From the NCBI GenBank assembly GCA_964448135.1, contig CAYUVH010000064.1, positions 19,648-83,647 on the forward strand: 64,000 nt of DNA, in the 5' to 3' direction. Both the position numbers and the translations under genes were made by a program. This DNA is from CAYUVH01 sp964448135. GTDB lineage: Bacteria > Verrucomicrobiota > Verrucomicrobiia > Limisphaerales > UBA8199. The notes beneath the pieces were generated by a model, which saw only the letters and a program-made list of their open reading frames with translations, did no database searches and was not told where the DNA came from. Of this stretch, positions 1 to 7,990 are shown in pieces (positions within the stretch are counted from its first letter, which is position 1; every line of letters starts with the position of its first letter).

Positions 1-1
1 G

Positions 2-1285
2 GTGTATGTGTTCCTCGGCGCCGTCTGGGTGGTTTTCACCGACGAGCTCTTTGACGCCATCAAGGTCGAGAAGGCCAGTTATGCCGCGCTGGAGGCGGTG
101 CGCGGACTGAACTTCATTGTGGTCACCGGCTTCGTGCTTTACCTGGTGCTGCGCCGGAATTTCCATCGCCGTCGCCTGGCCGAGGAGGCCGCCCGCCTGA
201 GCAAGGAACGCTTTGAAGCCGTGGCCCACGCCACCACCGACGCGATCTGGGATTGGAACCTGGAGACCAATGTCCTTTGGTGGAGTGAGGGGGTGCAAAA
301 GCTTTTTGGCTACCGCCCGGAGGAAGTTTCCAATCGCATTGATTGGTGGCTGGACCGCATGCATCCCGAGGACAAGGATCGTGTGGTGGATACCGTCCGC
401 CGCATCAGCGAATCCGGCGGGCAGAGCTGGACCGGCCACTATCGCGTCCGCCGCGCCGACGGCAGTTACGCCACGGTGCTGGACCGCGGCTACATCCTGC
501 GCGACCCCACCAACCGCCCGGTGCGGCTCGTCGGCGGCGTTAGCGATATCACCGAGCGGCGCAAAGCCGAGGAGGCGTTGGAGAATTCCCGCCGCCAGCT
601 GCGCGCGTTGTCCGCGCGGCTGCAAAGTTCGCGCGAAAAGGAACGCGCCCAGGTGAGCCGCGAAATCCACGACGACCTCGGCCAGCAACTCACGGCCATC
701 AAGATGAATCTCGACTGGCTGGAGCGGCGCCTTGGCGAAAAAGAGGGTGATCCCTCGGTCAACCCCATGCTGGATCGGGCCGTCGAATGCTCCGAACAGA
801 TTGATAACGCGATCACCAGCGTCCAACGCATCGCCACCGATTTGCGCCCGGGCCTGCTGGACAGCCTCGACCTGGGCGCCGCGCTCCGCCAGGAGACCGA
901 GCGTTTTCAGCAGCGCTCCGGCCTGGTCTGCAAACTCTCGTTGCCCGAGGAACCGCCGCAGCTTTCGCGCGACGCTTCGACCGCGGTTTTTCGCGTGTTG
1001 CAGGAAGCCCTTACCAACGTCGCCCGGCACGCCAAGGCGGCGAATGTCTCCGTTTCCTTCGAGGCCAGCCGCGAGCAGGCGCTGCTCACCGTGGAGGACG
1101 ACGGCATCGGCATCCCGGCTTCCGCGATCGGGCATTCGAAGTCCATTGGCTTGATTGGCATGACCGAACGCGCCAGCATCCTGGGCGGCGATGTCTCCAT
1201 TACTCCGATTTCTCCGCGCGGCACGCGCGTGCTCCTGCGGCTGCCGGCGGCGGCGGACGACACTCAATTCTGGGCCGACCTATGA
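2..1285 (+). CDS. PAS sensor histidine kinase, NarL/HisKA_3 type (5' partial)
   Basis: Sensor kinase of a two-component system; the frame is open to the window edge, so the N-terminus is probably missing. Residues 1-50 hold the end of a membrane region (hydrophobic segment about 36-50). A PAS domain follows (about 68-185, ending in the usual SDITERRKAEE tail), then a coiled linker, then a HisKA_3 dimerisation helix with phospho-acceptor His223 in REIHDDLGQQL. The HATPase domain shows ALTNVARHAKA and DDGIGI. It overlaps the next gene by ATGA (1282-1285), so the regulator is almost certainly its partner. The signal sensed cannot be told from sequence. Confidence 0.93.
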   Translation: MYVFLGAVWVVFTDELFDAIKVEKASYAALEAVRGLNFIVVTGFVLYLVLRRNFHRRRLAEEAARLSKERFEAVAHATTDAIWDWNLETNVLWWSEGVQKLFGYRPEEVSNRIDWWLDRMHPEDKDRVVDTVRRISESGGQSWTGHYRVRRADGSYATVLDRGYILRDPTNRPVRLVGGVSDITERRKAEEALENSRRQLRALSARLQSSREKERAQVSREIHDDLGQQLTAIKMNLDWLERRLGEKEGDPSVNPMLDRAVECSEQIDNAITSVQRIATDLRPGLLDSLDLGAALRQETERFQQRSGLVCKLSLPEEPPQLSRDASTAVFRVLQEALTNVARHAKAANVSVSFEASREQALLTVEDDGIGIPASAIGHSKSIGLIGMTERASILGGDVSITPISPRGTRVLLRLPAAADDTQFWADL

Positions 1286-1914
1286 TTCGTATTTTGATTG
1301 CCGATGACCATGAACTCCTGCGGCGCGGCTTGCGCGGCATCCTCGCGGAGGCTTTTCCCAAGCTCACCGTGGCTGAAGCGGTGGACGCCCGTGAGGCGCT
1401 CGCCCTCGCCGAGAAACAGAAGTGGGATATCATCCTCATGGACATCAACATGCCCGGCCGCAGCGGTTTGGAGGCGCTCCAGGATTTGCGGCGACTTTAC
1501 CCTCAGACGCCGGTCATCGTGCTGAGCGCGTTTCCTGAACGCGACTACGCGGTGCGGGCCTTCAAGCTCGGCGCCGCCGGCTACGTCTCCAAGCAAACGG
1601 CCGCCAGCGAACTCATCATGGCCGTCCGCAAAGCCCTCGACGGCGGACGCTATGTCACGCCGTTGCTGGCCGAAGCCCTCGCGGCCACGATTGCCGGCGA
1701 CAACACGGCTTCCCCGCACGAAACGCTTTCCAATCGCGAGCTGCAGGTCTTCCGCCTCGTCGCGATCGGCAAGACGCTCAAGGAAATCGCCGCCGAACTT
1801 TCGCTCAGCGAAAAGACCATTGGCACTTACCGCGCCCGCATCTCGCAAAAAATCGGCCTCAGCACCAACGTCGAACTGGCCCGCTACGCCGTGCTGCACA
1901 AAATTGTCGAGTAG
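1282..1914 (+). CDS. Response regulator, NarL/FixJ family (REC + LuxR HTH)
   Basis: DNA-binding response regulator of normal length (210 aa). The receiver domain is intact: acidic pair D8/D9, phospho-acceptor D54 in ILMDINMPG, S82 and K104. The C-terminal LuxR-type helix-turn-helix starts near residue 150 (LSNRELQVFRLVAIGKT) and continues through the recognition helix EKTIGTYRARI. Its start codon overlaps the stop of the upstream histidine kinase by 4 nt, so the two are co-translated. Target genes are unknown. Confidence 0.95.
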   Translation: MIRILIADDHELLRRGLRGILAEAFPKLTVAEAVDAREALALAEKQKWDIILMDINMPGRSGLEALQDLRRLYPQTPVIVLSAFPERDYAVRAFKLGAAGYVSKQTAASELIMAVRKALDGGRYVTPLLAEALAATIAGDNTASPHETLSNRELQVFRLVAIGKTLKEIAAELSLSEKTIGTYRARISQKIGLSTNVELARYAVLHKIVE

Positions 1915-1955
1915 CGCTTCTTGTATCAGCCGCCTGCAGGTTTCCTTGCAGTTTT

Positions 1956-2016
1956 GAGGCCTTGAAGTTTGGATTTTGGAGCTTCACTGGAGCTTGGTCC
2001 TTGGTGCTTGGAGCTT
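1956..2016 (-). repeat. Heptad-phased dispersed repeat, copy A
   Basis: Read on the minus strand this is seven to eight consecutive 7-nt units of the form ARNNYCA (AGCTCCA, AGCACCA, AGGACCA and variants). The phase is broken once by the tetranucleotide GTGA. It lies 41 nt after the response-regulator stop, in the opposite sense to that gene. It belongs to the family seen at 7929, 17391, 18249, 24953, 25022, 25935 and 33474. The rest of the 1915-2368 gap shows no convincing gene. Confidence 0.85.
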
Positions 2017-2368
2017 TTCCCCTGTCAGGCAAACACCCGACACCCTGTCCTGCGCTCACCGCTCACGTTTTTGAGGTTTTTGCCAACTAGTCCGTTGCGT
2101 GATTTGGGCCGATGCTGTGCCCATGAAAAAGAGAATCGTCAGTCTGAAGATCAGCACGAATCTCGGGATTAATCATTCCCAACAATTTTGCTGGTCGGAG
2201 AAGAACCGAGTCAGAGTCGTACCTCACCTTGCGGCTCCTCGTTTATCCCCTGTCTTCCCGGCCAGCGCTTTTTCCCAATGCCGGTCCACCCAACCGAGCG
2301 CGCCGGACTGGCGCATCTCCGGCGAACAAGACTCAACCCAGGAGTAACCTTATGGAAGGAAAGAGTGT

Positions 2369-2953
2369 ATGCCTGCAAATACCCGTAACGGTCCTCCCGG
2401 ATTGCGCCTGGGCGCCGAGGATCCGGACCGCCGTTCCCCGGTCGCACCGGCCCGCGGATCGCAGCGCGAGCCTCACGCCCGGATACTCGAGACGCATCAG
2501 CCTGCCGCCTCGAATGAAAGCCCGATGGTCGCCGGCCTGACTTCCTCCCGCCCGCGCGAGTTCGCGGTGCTGGTGGCCGATCAATCGATCCTGGTGCGAT
2601 CCGCCTTGCGGTCCATGCTGGACGAGGACGCGGAACTTTTCCTCGCGGGTGAAGCCTTGAGCGGCGCCGAGGCCATGGAACAGGCGTTCCGCCTGCGGCC
2701 AGCGGCGGTCCTCCTCGCCGTCAATCTTCCCGATCACAACGGCTTCGAAGTTGCCCAACGCATCAAACGCACGGTGCCCGATTGCATCGTAGTGTTGCTG
2801 GCGGGCATCACCGATCCCTGCGTGGAAGAAGCCGCCAAAGTCTTCGGGGCCGACGCCGTCTGCGCGCGGACGGGTGATCCGGATGGGATTCGGGACACTC
2901 TGCGCCGGCTGACGCAATTTGTGGAGTCCCGTTCCGCTTCAGCGGGAAGGTGA
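2369..2953 (+). CDS. Receiver-like protein with degenerate phosphorylation site
   Basis: A 194-aa protein with a disordered N-terminus (1-60) and a receiver fold (about 64-190). The fold is recognisable from LLAVNLPDHNGFEVAQRI, but the key residues are gone: the phospho-acceptor Asp is Ala117, the second acidic residue is Gln72 (ADQ instead of ADD), the Ser/Thr switch position is Ala145 and the conserved Lys is missing. There is no output domain. It probably works as a phosphorylation-independent protein-binding domain (inference). Start 2369 has an AG-rich stretch upstream; ATG 2525 (residue 53) is a plausible alternative that would give just the receiver fold. Confidence 0.75.
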   Translation: MPANTRNGPPGLRLGAEDPDRRSPVAPARGSQREPHARILETHQPAASNESPMVAGLTSSRPREFAVLVADQSILVRSALRSMLDEDAELFLAGEALSGAEAMEQAFRLRPAAVLLAVNLPDHNGFEVAQRIKRTVPDCIVVLLAGITDPCVEEAAKVFGADAVCARTGDPDGIRDTLRRLTQFVESRSASAGR

Positions 2954-3067
2954 GCCGTCCGAACCGCGCCGGTTTTGTGCTCGAACCCGGCGTTTTGGAC
3001 GTCGTGCCGTCCCGCTGAAACGAAACGGGATTTCGAAGCTTTCGCGCCGGGAGTCGTCAGCAGGCGC

Positions 3068-4063
3068 TCAAGTTTTTTCCGCTGCGACCCGCAACAGCAC
3101 TTTCCCAAACGGCCCGCGCGCCAGGTGTTCGAATGCCGGTATCAGGTCTTCAAACGGAAACACCCGGTCCACGATCGGCTTGAAGTTTGCCTGGCCCATC
3201 ACCCGCACGACGTCATTCCAGGCGGCGCGGCTTTCCTCATTCGTGTAAGCGCTGGCGGCCACCCCGCCCAGTCGCAGCCGGCGGAAAAATAGAGTCGCCG
3301 TGTTGAAATCCGGCACCGTCCCCGAGAGGCGGCCCACCAGGCTCACCCGCCCGTGCTCGCCCAAAGTATCGATCACCTGCGGCAATAATTTCCCGCCGAC
3401 ATTATCAATCGCCAGATCCACGCGGCGAGGCTTGAACTCCGTTTTCAAATCGCCGAACCAGTGCCCGTTCTCCGGATCATAAACCGCGGTCGCGCCCAAC
3501 TCCTTCAGCCTCTGGCGCTTTGCTTCGCCTCGCGAGAGCGCAATCACTTTGAATCCCATCGCCAAAGCCAGGTGCACGCTTGCCACGCCCACGCCGCCCG
3601 AAGCGCCCGTGATCAACACGATCGCTCCCGCTGGGAGCGGACCCCACATCGTCAGCGCCTGCCACGCCGTCACATACACCAGGGCCGAGCCCGCACTCTG
3701 CTCCTCCGACCACCCGGCCGGCATCTCGATCAAATCCTGTTCCGGCACCGCGACGCGTTCCGCAAAAGTTCCCGGACGATTCACGCCCGTCTCGCCACGC
3801 AGCATCGCCCGCCGATCCCCCACCCGCGCGCTGGTTACTCCCTCGCCTACTTCCACCACCGTCCCCACCCCGTCCCGACCCATGATATGGGGCAATTCCG
3901 GGCGCGCTGGATAAAGTCTTTCCGCGAGATAACGATCCGCCGGATTCAACCCCGCATAACTCACCTGCAACACCACCTCCCCGCGTCCCGCCCGTGGCGC
4001 CGGCACTTCCTCCATCCGCAAACCCTTCAACCCTGTATATTCCTGCAACCGCCAGGCTTTCAT
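3068..4063 (-). CDS. Zinc-independent MDR alcohol dehydrogenase / quinone oxidoreductase family
   Basis: A 331-aa medium-chain dehydrogenase/reductase. The N-terminal GroES-like domain has LPHIMGRDGVGTVVEVG, and the Rossmann domain has the NAD(P) motif ITGASGGVGVAS at residues 151-162. The cysteine cluster of the structural zinc site in zinc-dependent alcohol dehydrogenases is absent, which fits the quinone oxidoreductase branch (NADPH-dependent reduction of quinones or enones). The substrate is not predictable. It stands alone, with an inverted repeat in its upstream region. Confidence 0.88.
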   Translation of the reverse strand: MKAWRLQEYTGLKGLRMEEVPAPRAGRGEVVLQVSYAGLNPADRYLAERLYPARPELPHIMGRDGVGTVVEVGEGVTSARVGDRRAMLRGETGVNRPGTFAERVAVPEQDLIEMPAGWSEEQSAGSALVYVTAWQALTMWGPLPAGAIVLITGASGGVGVASVHLALAMGFKVIALSRGEAKRQRLKELGATAVYDPENGHWFGDLKTEFKPRRVDLAIDNVGGKLLPQVIDTLGEHGRVSLVGRLSGTVPDFNTATLFFRRLRLGGVAASAYTNEESRAAWNDVVRVMGQANFKPIVDRVFPFEDLIPAFEHLARGPFGKVLLRVAAEKT

Positions 4064-4155
4064 ATAATCAGGTTCGGAGGTGCGGCTTTGGCTGGCAGCG
4101 CACTGGCAATATCGATTTGTGAAATCATATTATTGAGCGCGAACGAATCATTTTT

Positions 4156-4271
4156 CCGGAGCGCGGCTGTCCCCCAGCCGCCGCGGATACGATCTGAACG
4201 GCGCACCCGTACCGATTGGACCGTTGGATACAAATTTGCACGCGCTGCGGCTGAGGACAGCCGCGCTCCGG
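4156..4271. repeat. Inverted repeat, GCGGCTG...CAGCCGC type
   Basis: Arms 4156-4182 and 4247-4271 are near-perfect reverse complements (about 25 bp, one or two differences), separated by about 64 nt. Each arm itself contains a small GCGGCTG/CAGCCGC hairpin. The element fills the gap between the oxidoreductase start (4063) and the stop of the lipoprotein gene (4287). No transposase is associated. Probably a dispersed extragenic palindromic element. Confidence 0.85.
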
Positions 4272-4286
4272 GGAAGCATGTTTCAG

Positions 4287-5129
4287 CTACCTCGGCGCCG
4301 CACTCTGGACCGGCCCCGACGGCGCGTTTGGATCCTCGATGGGCACCTTCTTCAAAGTCAGATGCCGCTGCCGCGCAACGATCTCACCGACCAGCAATTG
4401 CGGATCGTCGTACCGCACAAATCCCGGCGGCGGCTCAAACAATTCGCCCATGGGGATGTTCGTCTTCACCTTTGACAGCTTCAGTGTCGGCAAAGTGGAC
4501 TGTCCCACCGCGACGATTTTCAACGCGATGTCCCCCAGATCGGGCGCCCGCCATACCTGATACGCGGCGCTGGTGCCGTCGCTCATCTTGACGGTGGCCT
4601 CCTCGCGAATGCAGCGATGGCCCTCGATTTTTTCCGTGCCCGCCGCCCGGGACCCGAAGCTGACCTCCGTTGGTCTCGCCGCCGCGCCGACGGCCGCGTA
4701 GCCCTGCAACGCCTCGCTCACCAAATACCCGTTTCCCGTGGCCTCGTCCCAGATGAACATGAAACCGGCCGCGCGCGAACCTTTCCGCGCCTTCTTGTCG
4801 GGCTGCGCCGCGAACATGATGCGGCTGCCGCGCACCAGCAGCTCGCCTTCGCGAATCCCGAGCCGGTCGGAGAACCAGTTCGTCTCCAGATTCACGTGCG
4901 CGCTGTAACCCGCGGCGTTCGTGAGCAGCGCGCCCATGCCCCCGCGAATGAAGGCCGGCGTTTCGGTTGGAAATCGCTCCGCGTACGCCTCCGCCGGCGT
5001 CAGCTTGTGGGCGTCGCTGGAACATCCTGCCGACAAAAGCAGGGCCGCGAGCAGCCCGGCCGCGCCGGCGCCGAAGCCCGTAACGTATTTCAAATTTTGA
5101 ACCAAACCCGCAAAAGCACTAGATTGCAT
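4287..5129 (-). CDS. Predicted lipoprotein, unknown function
   Basis: A 280-aa protein with a lipoprotein signal: hydrophobic stretch about 20-34 and lipobox LSAGC with the Cys near residue 36, so it is predicted to be exported and lipid-anchored. The rest is soluble with several beta-rich stretches and no motif I can name. The first 15 residues before the hydrophobic core are long for a lipoprotein signal; a start further in is possible but no better one is evident. It has no co-directional neighbour close by. Confidence 0.7.
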   Translation of the reverse strand: MQSSAFAGLVQNLKYVTGFGAGAAGLLAALLLSAGCSSDAHKLTPAEAYAERFPTETPAFIRGGMGALLTNAAGYSAHVNLETNWFSDRLGIREGELLVRGSRIMFAAQPDKKARKGSRAAGFMFIWDEATGNGYLVSEALQGYAAVGAAARPTEVSFGSRAAGTEKIEGHRCIREEATVKMSDGTSAAYQVWRAPDLGDIALKIVAVGQSTLPTLKLSKVKTNIPMGELFEPPPGFVRYDDPQLLVGEIVARQRHLTLKKVPIEDPNAPSGPVQSAAPR

Positions 5130-5255
5130 AGAGTATCAGACGACTCATGACCCTAGCCGGTTCAAAACCAAATGCCAAGCGCCCGGACGGCGGCGGGGGA
5201 AGAAGAAGGCTAAAAGCTAAAGGCTGAAGGGCCGAAACTACTAAAAATATTTCTT

Positions 5256-5621
5256 ATGGCTGCCTCCACCTCCCCCACCTCCCCCAAAGCCGTCGCCCAG
5301 CGTCGCCACCTTTTCGCCAGGCGCTTCCTGCGCGCGCTCAGCCTGGTCGTCGGCTTGATCGCCATCGCGCTCACCGTCGGCCTCTTCGGCTACCATTTCT
5401 TTTGCGGCTTCACTTGGATTGACTCGTTGCTGAACGCCTCGATGATCCTCACCGGCATGGGCCCCGTGGGCACGCTCAGCACCACGGGCGCGAAGCTATT
5501 CGCCTCCGCCTACGCGCTCTTCGCCGCCATCGTGTTCATCGGCGCGACCGGCATCCTCCTCGCCCCCATCTTCCACCACGTGCTCCACCGTTTCCATCTC
5601 GAGCAACAGAACGTGAAATAG
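5256..5621 (+). CDS. Small two-TM protein resembling a K+ channel pore module
   Basis: A 121-aa membrane protein: basic N-terminus, TM1 about 28-50, a re-entrant-looking segment with WIDSLLNASMILTGMGPVG, then STTGAKLFASAYALFAAIVFI as TM2 (about 78-103) and a short His-rich tail. The order TM - pore helix - TG-type loop - TGxKxF - TM matches the two-TM ion channel family, but the filter reads TGMGPVG instead of TVGYG, so potassium selectivity is unlikely. Function as a channel is inference. It ends 6 nt before the convergent dus gene. Confidence 0.75.
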   Translation: MAASTSPTSPKAVAQRRHLFARRFLRALSLVVGLIAIALTVGLFGYHFFCGFTWIDSLLNASMILTGMGPVGTLSTTGAKLFASAYALFAAIVFIGATGILLAPIFHHVLHRFHLEQQNVK

Positions 5622-5627
5622 TCGTGC

Positions 5628-6677
5628 TTACTCCTGGTGCCCGGCCATCAAATCGCCTGCGGCCAGCTCCAGCTTGAACGGCTCCAGCGCCATCGGGCCG
5701 TCGTGGTCCAGGAATTCCCGGCACACCGCGAAGAAATCCGTCCGCGAGTTCACGCGCCGGATCCGATGCAAAAACTGTCCCGACGGCTCCGCGCCCACGC
5801 CGAGGTAGTTCATGTATTTCTTCATCTTCTGCACCTGCGCGGATTCGGTGACGTCCGGCGAACACACCGCTTCATACAGCGCCTCGACATAACCGAACAC
5901 ATCGTGCCCGCTGGGCAGAAAAGTTGTCTCCCCGCGCCGATGCTGCCGGATCTGGTGGAAGATCCAGGGATTGCGAATCGCTCCGCGGCCGATCATCAAT
6001 CCCCGCGCGCCCGTGGTGCGCAGCACCTCCGCCGCCTTCGCCGCCGAAAAGACATTGCCATTTGCCAGGACCGGACAGGGCATCGCCGCCACCGCGCGCG
6101 CAATGAAATCGTAATGCACTTCGCTGCGGTACATTTCCTTCACCGTACGCCCGTGCACCGTGAGCATGTTCAGCGAATGCTTCGCGAAAATCGGCAGCAA
6201 CTCTTCGAACACCGCCGGCGAGTCGAACCCAATCCGCGTCTTCACCGTGAACTTGATCTTCACCGCATCACGCAACGCGCCGAGGATGGCGTCCACCTTT
6301 TGCGGCTCCCGGAGCAGCCCGCCGCCCGCGCATTTGCGATACACCACCGGCGCCGGGCACCCCAGATTCAAATCCACCGCCGCGATCGGATACTGCTGCA
6401 ACTCCCGCGCCGAGCGCACCAGCGACGGAATATCGTTCCCGATCATCTGTGCCACCGCCGGCCGTCCCGTGGGATTCTCCTTGATGGAACGCAGGATGTA
6501 TTTCTCCAGCGTCGAGGTCGCGTGCACACGGAAGTATTCCGTGAAATAAACATCCGGCCCGCCGTACCGCGCCATCAGCCGCCAGAACGGCAGGTCGGTG
6601 ACATCCTGCATCGGCGCCAGCGCCAGCACGGGCTCCGTGCCGGCGAGGAAGTCTTGGTTGGCGGGTTGAGGGTTCAC
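5628..6677 (-). CDS. dus: tRNA-dihydrouridine synthase (Dus family)
   Basis: An FMN-dependent enzyme that reduces uridine to dihydrouridine in the tRNA D-loop, cytoplasmic, 349 aa. Seen: LALAPMQDVTDLPFWRL at the N-terminus (FMN site), LNLGCPAPVVYRK with catalytic Cys107, KTRIGF, the substrate-binding TVHGRT, and LMIGRGAIRNPWIF for phosphate binding. The spelling around the Cys is closer to DusC than to DusA/B, but I would not assign the subtype. The start codon is GTG. Confidence 0.95.
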   Translation of the reverse strand: MNPQPANQDFLAGTEPVLALAPMQDVTDLPFWRLMARYGGPDVYFTEYFRVHATSTLEKYILRSIKENPTGRPAVAQMIGNDIPSLVRSARELQQYPIAAVDLNLGCPAPVVYRKCAGGGLLREPQKVDAILGALRDAVKIKFTVKTRIGFDSPAVFEELLPIFAKHSLNMLTVHGRTVKEMYRSEVHYDFIARAVAAMPCPVLANGNVFSAAKAAEVLRTTGARGLMIGRGAIRNPWIFHQIRQHRRGETTFLPSGHDVFGYVEALYEAVCSPDVTESAQVQKMKKYMNYLGVGAEPSGQFLHRIRRVNSRTDFFAVCREFLDHDGPMALEPFKLELAAGDLMAGHQE

Positions 6678-7259
6678 GCGTGTCGGGGGAATGTTAGTAT
6701 AGAGTGGCGGGAGGGGCCAATGGGCAACGTGGATTCAATTTTCACGGGATGCTTCCGGACAGTGAGGGCAGCGGGTTTTCGGACCTTGCTGCGGGCAGGA
6801 ATGCCCGCGCTGCGGGGCAGTGTCGAAATGCGCTCGTTTTCATGGGGGAGGGGTGGCATACCCCCAAACAACCCGCAACATGCAACAAACCGTATAAACA
6901 TTGGTCAAAATGGGGTTTCAACCCGCAACAAAAGGTGCAACAAGGGTGCTACAGATTGTAGAAAGGTGCATAAACATTGGTTGGAATTGAGGCGCAAGCC
7001 GCAACAAGGCCGGATTGATTGGTGAGAATTGGGTTTTGATTTGAGGAGAGCGGGCCAACGCGCGGTGTTCTCTGGTTCGGTCAGTAGCGATGGCATGGCT
7101 CCTCCGGTTTCCTTGTCGTCAGTTTAATTTCCCTGGTTACGCCCGCGCAGAGATCCTGCGATTCTCGGGCGGGAAATCCCTCCGGAGATAGGGTTGCACG
7201 GTTTGGGTGGGTGTCAAGGGGTGGGCTGGCGTTCCAATTTCAAATTCCGGCACGAACGA
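6678..7259. other. Intergenic region with CAACA-rich short repeats
   Basis: A 580-bp gap without a supportable gene. Between 6871 and 6999 the motif CGCAACA recurs (near 6873, 6923 and 7000) and a 12-bp string ATAAACATTGGT occurs twice (6894 and 6970, 76 bp apart). Three short frames cross the area but none has coding character. It probably includes the promoter of dus (minus strand). Confidence 0.5.
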
Positions 7260-7793
7260 TTAGCGTGAGGGCGCGTAGAGCTTTATGGGAACGCGGGAGT
7301 AATCCGATTCGATTCCCAAGGCGGAAGCGACTCGCCACAGGCCAGGCAAAGCGTCTTTCCCGCAGGCTATGGTGTCCTCCGCTGGCAAACGTTCGCCGAA
7401 CTCCTCTCCCAACTGGCCACCGGAAAAGCCAGGACAGTCCCAGACGAAATGGCGGACGACAACCCCGCGCCGGGTAAGTTGAAAATCAAACGAATCGTCT
7501 GAATCGCCAACGGAGAATGAAAACACATCGCGTGTGGAGGCTAGCGCGATGACGGCGTCTTTGAAATCGCTGGAGAACCAATGGGTATAGCCCCAACTAT
7601 CGGCGAGGTGAGTCCATTGGGAATCCCGGCCGATAGCCAGGTAATCGAAGCGGTTGTCCACCGAGTCAATGCCAACGTAGCCCGGCAGCCCCAGGGCGTT
7701 CAGGATATCGAGGTCGGTCAGGCTGGTGTCCCTGATGAAAACGAAATACGGAGACCAGGGATGGCCATCAATATTGATGGGAAGGGCGCTCAT
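7260..7793 (-). CDS. Conserved hypothetical protein
   Basis: A soluble 177-aa acidic protein with many aromatic residues. There is no signal peptide, membrane segment or recognised catalytic motif. Features such as VIALASTRDVFSFSVGDSDDSFDFQLTR and GGQLGEEFGERLP are reminiscent of small immunity-type proteins linked to polymorphic toxins, but I cannot assign a family. No toxin gene is next to it; the neighbour is aroF, separated by repeats. Confidence 0.6.
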   Translation of the reverse strand: MSALPINIDGHPWSPYFVFIRDTSLTDLDILNALGLPGYVGIDSVDNRFDYLAIGRDSQWTHLADSWGYTHWFSSDFKDAVIALASTRDVFSFSVGDSDDSFDFQLTRRGVVVRHFVWDCPGFSGGQLGEEFGERLPAEDTIACGKDALPGLWRVASALGIESDYSRVPIKLYAPSR

Positions 7794-7825
7794 GTCCGTG
7801 CGGGCAACGTAACGCAGAATGGAGC

Positions 7826-7915
7826 GGGCCTAGAGCCCTCATTACGTTTTTGGCAAACCAAACCTGGGCCTTCAGCCCAGGCTGGTATGGGGCCGCGCCG
7901 TTGGCGCTTCAAACA
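7826..7915 (-). repeat. ATACCAGCCTGGGC dispersed repeat, copy 1
   Basis: Contains a CCTGGGC...GCCCAGG hairpin (7863-7881) followed by CTGGTATGGGGC. Read on the minus strand it gives the core CCATACCAGCCTGGGC, which recurs in the plus direction at 29271 and on the minus strand at 10371-10386. It lies directly beside heptad repeat B, so two repeat families are stacked between aroF and the 7260 gene. Confidence 0.8.
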
Positions 7916-7928
7916 CGAAGCCGTGGCA

Positions 7929-7989
7929 TTGGCGCTTGAGGTTTGGTGCTTGGGATTTCTCTGGAGCTTGGTGCTTGGACCTTGGTCCT
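7929..7989 (-). repeat. Heptad-phased dispersed repeat, copy B (3' of aroF)
   Basis: On the minus strand four 7-nt units (AGGACCA, AGGTCCA, AGCACCA, AGCTCCA), then the spacer GAGA, then four more units ending AGCGCCA. It starts one nucleotide after the aroF stop codon and reads in the same sense as aroF, so it would be the 3' end of the aroF transcript. Confidence 0.88.
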
Positions 7990-7990
7990 T

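Noticed and set aside
2123..2347. Short frame beginning MKKRIVSLKIS
   Set aside because: Plausible start but the rest is Ser/Arg/Pro-rich with no motif, and codon use is unlike the neighbours.
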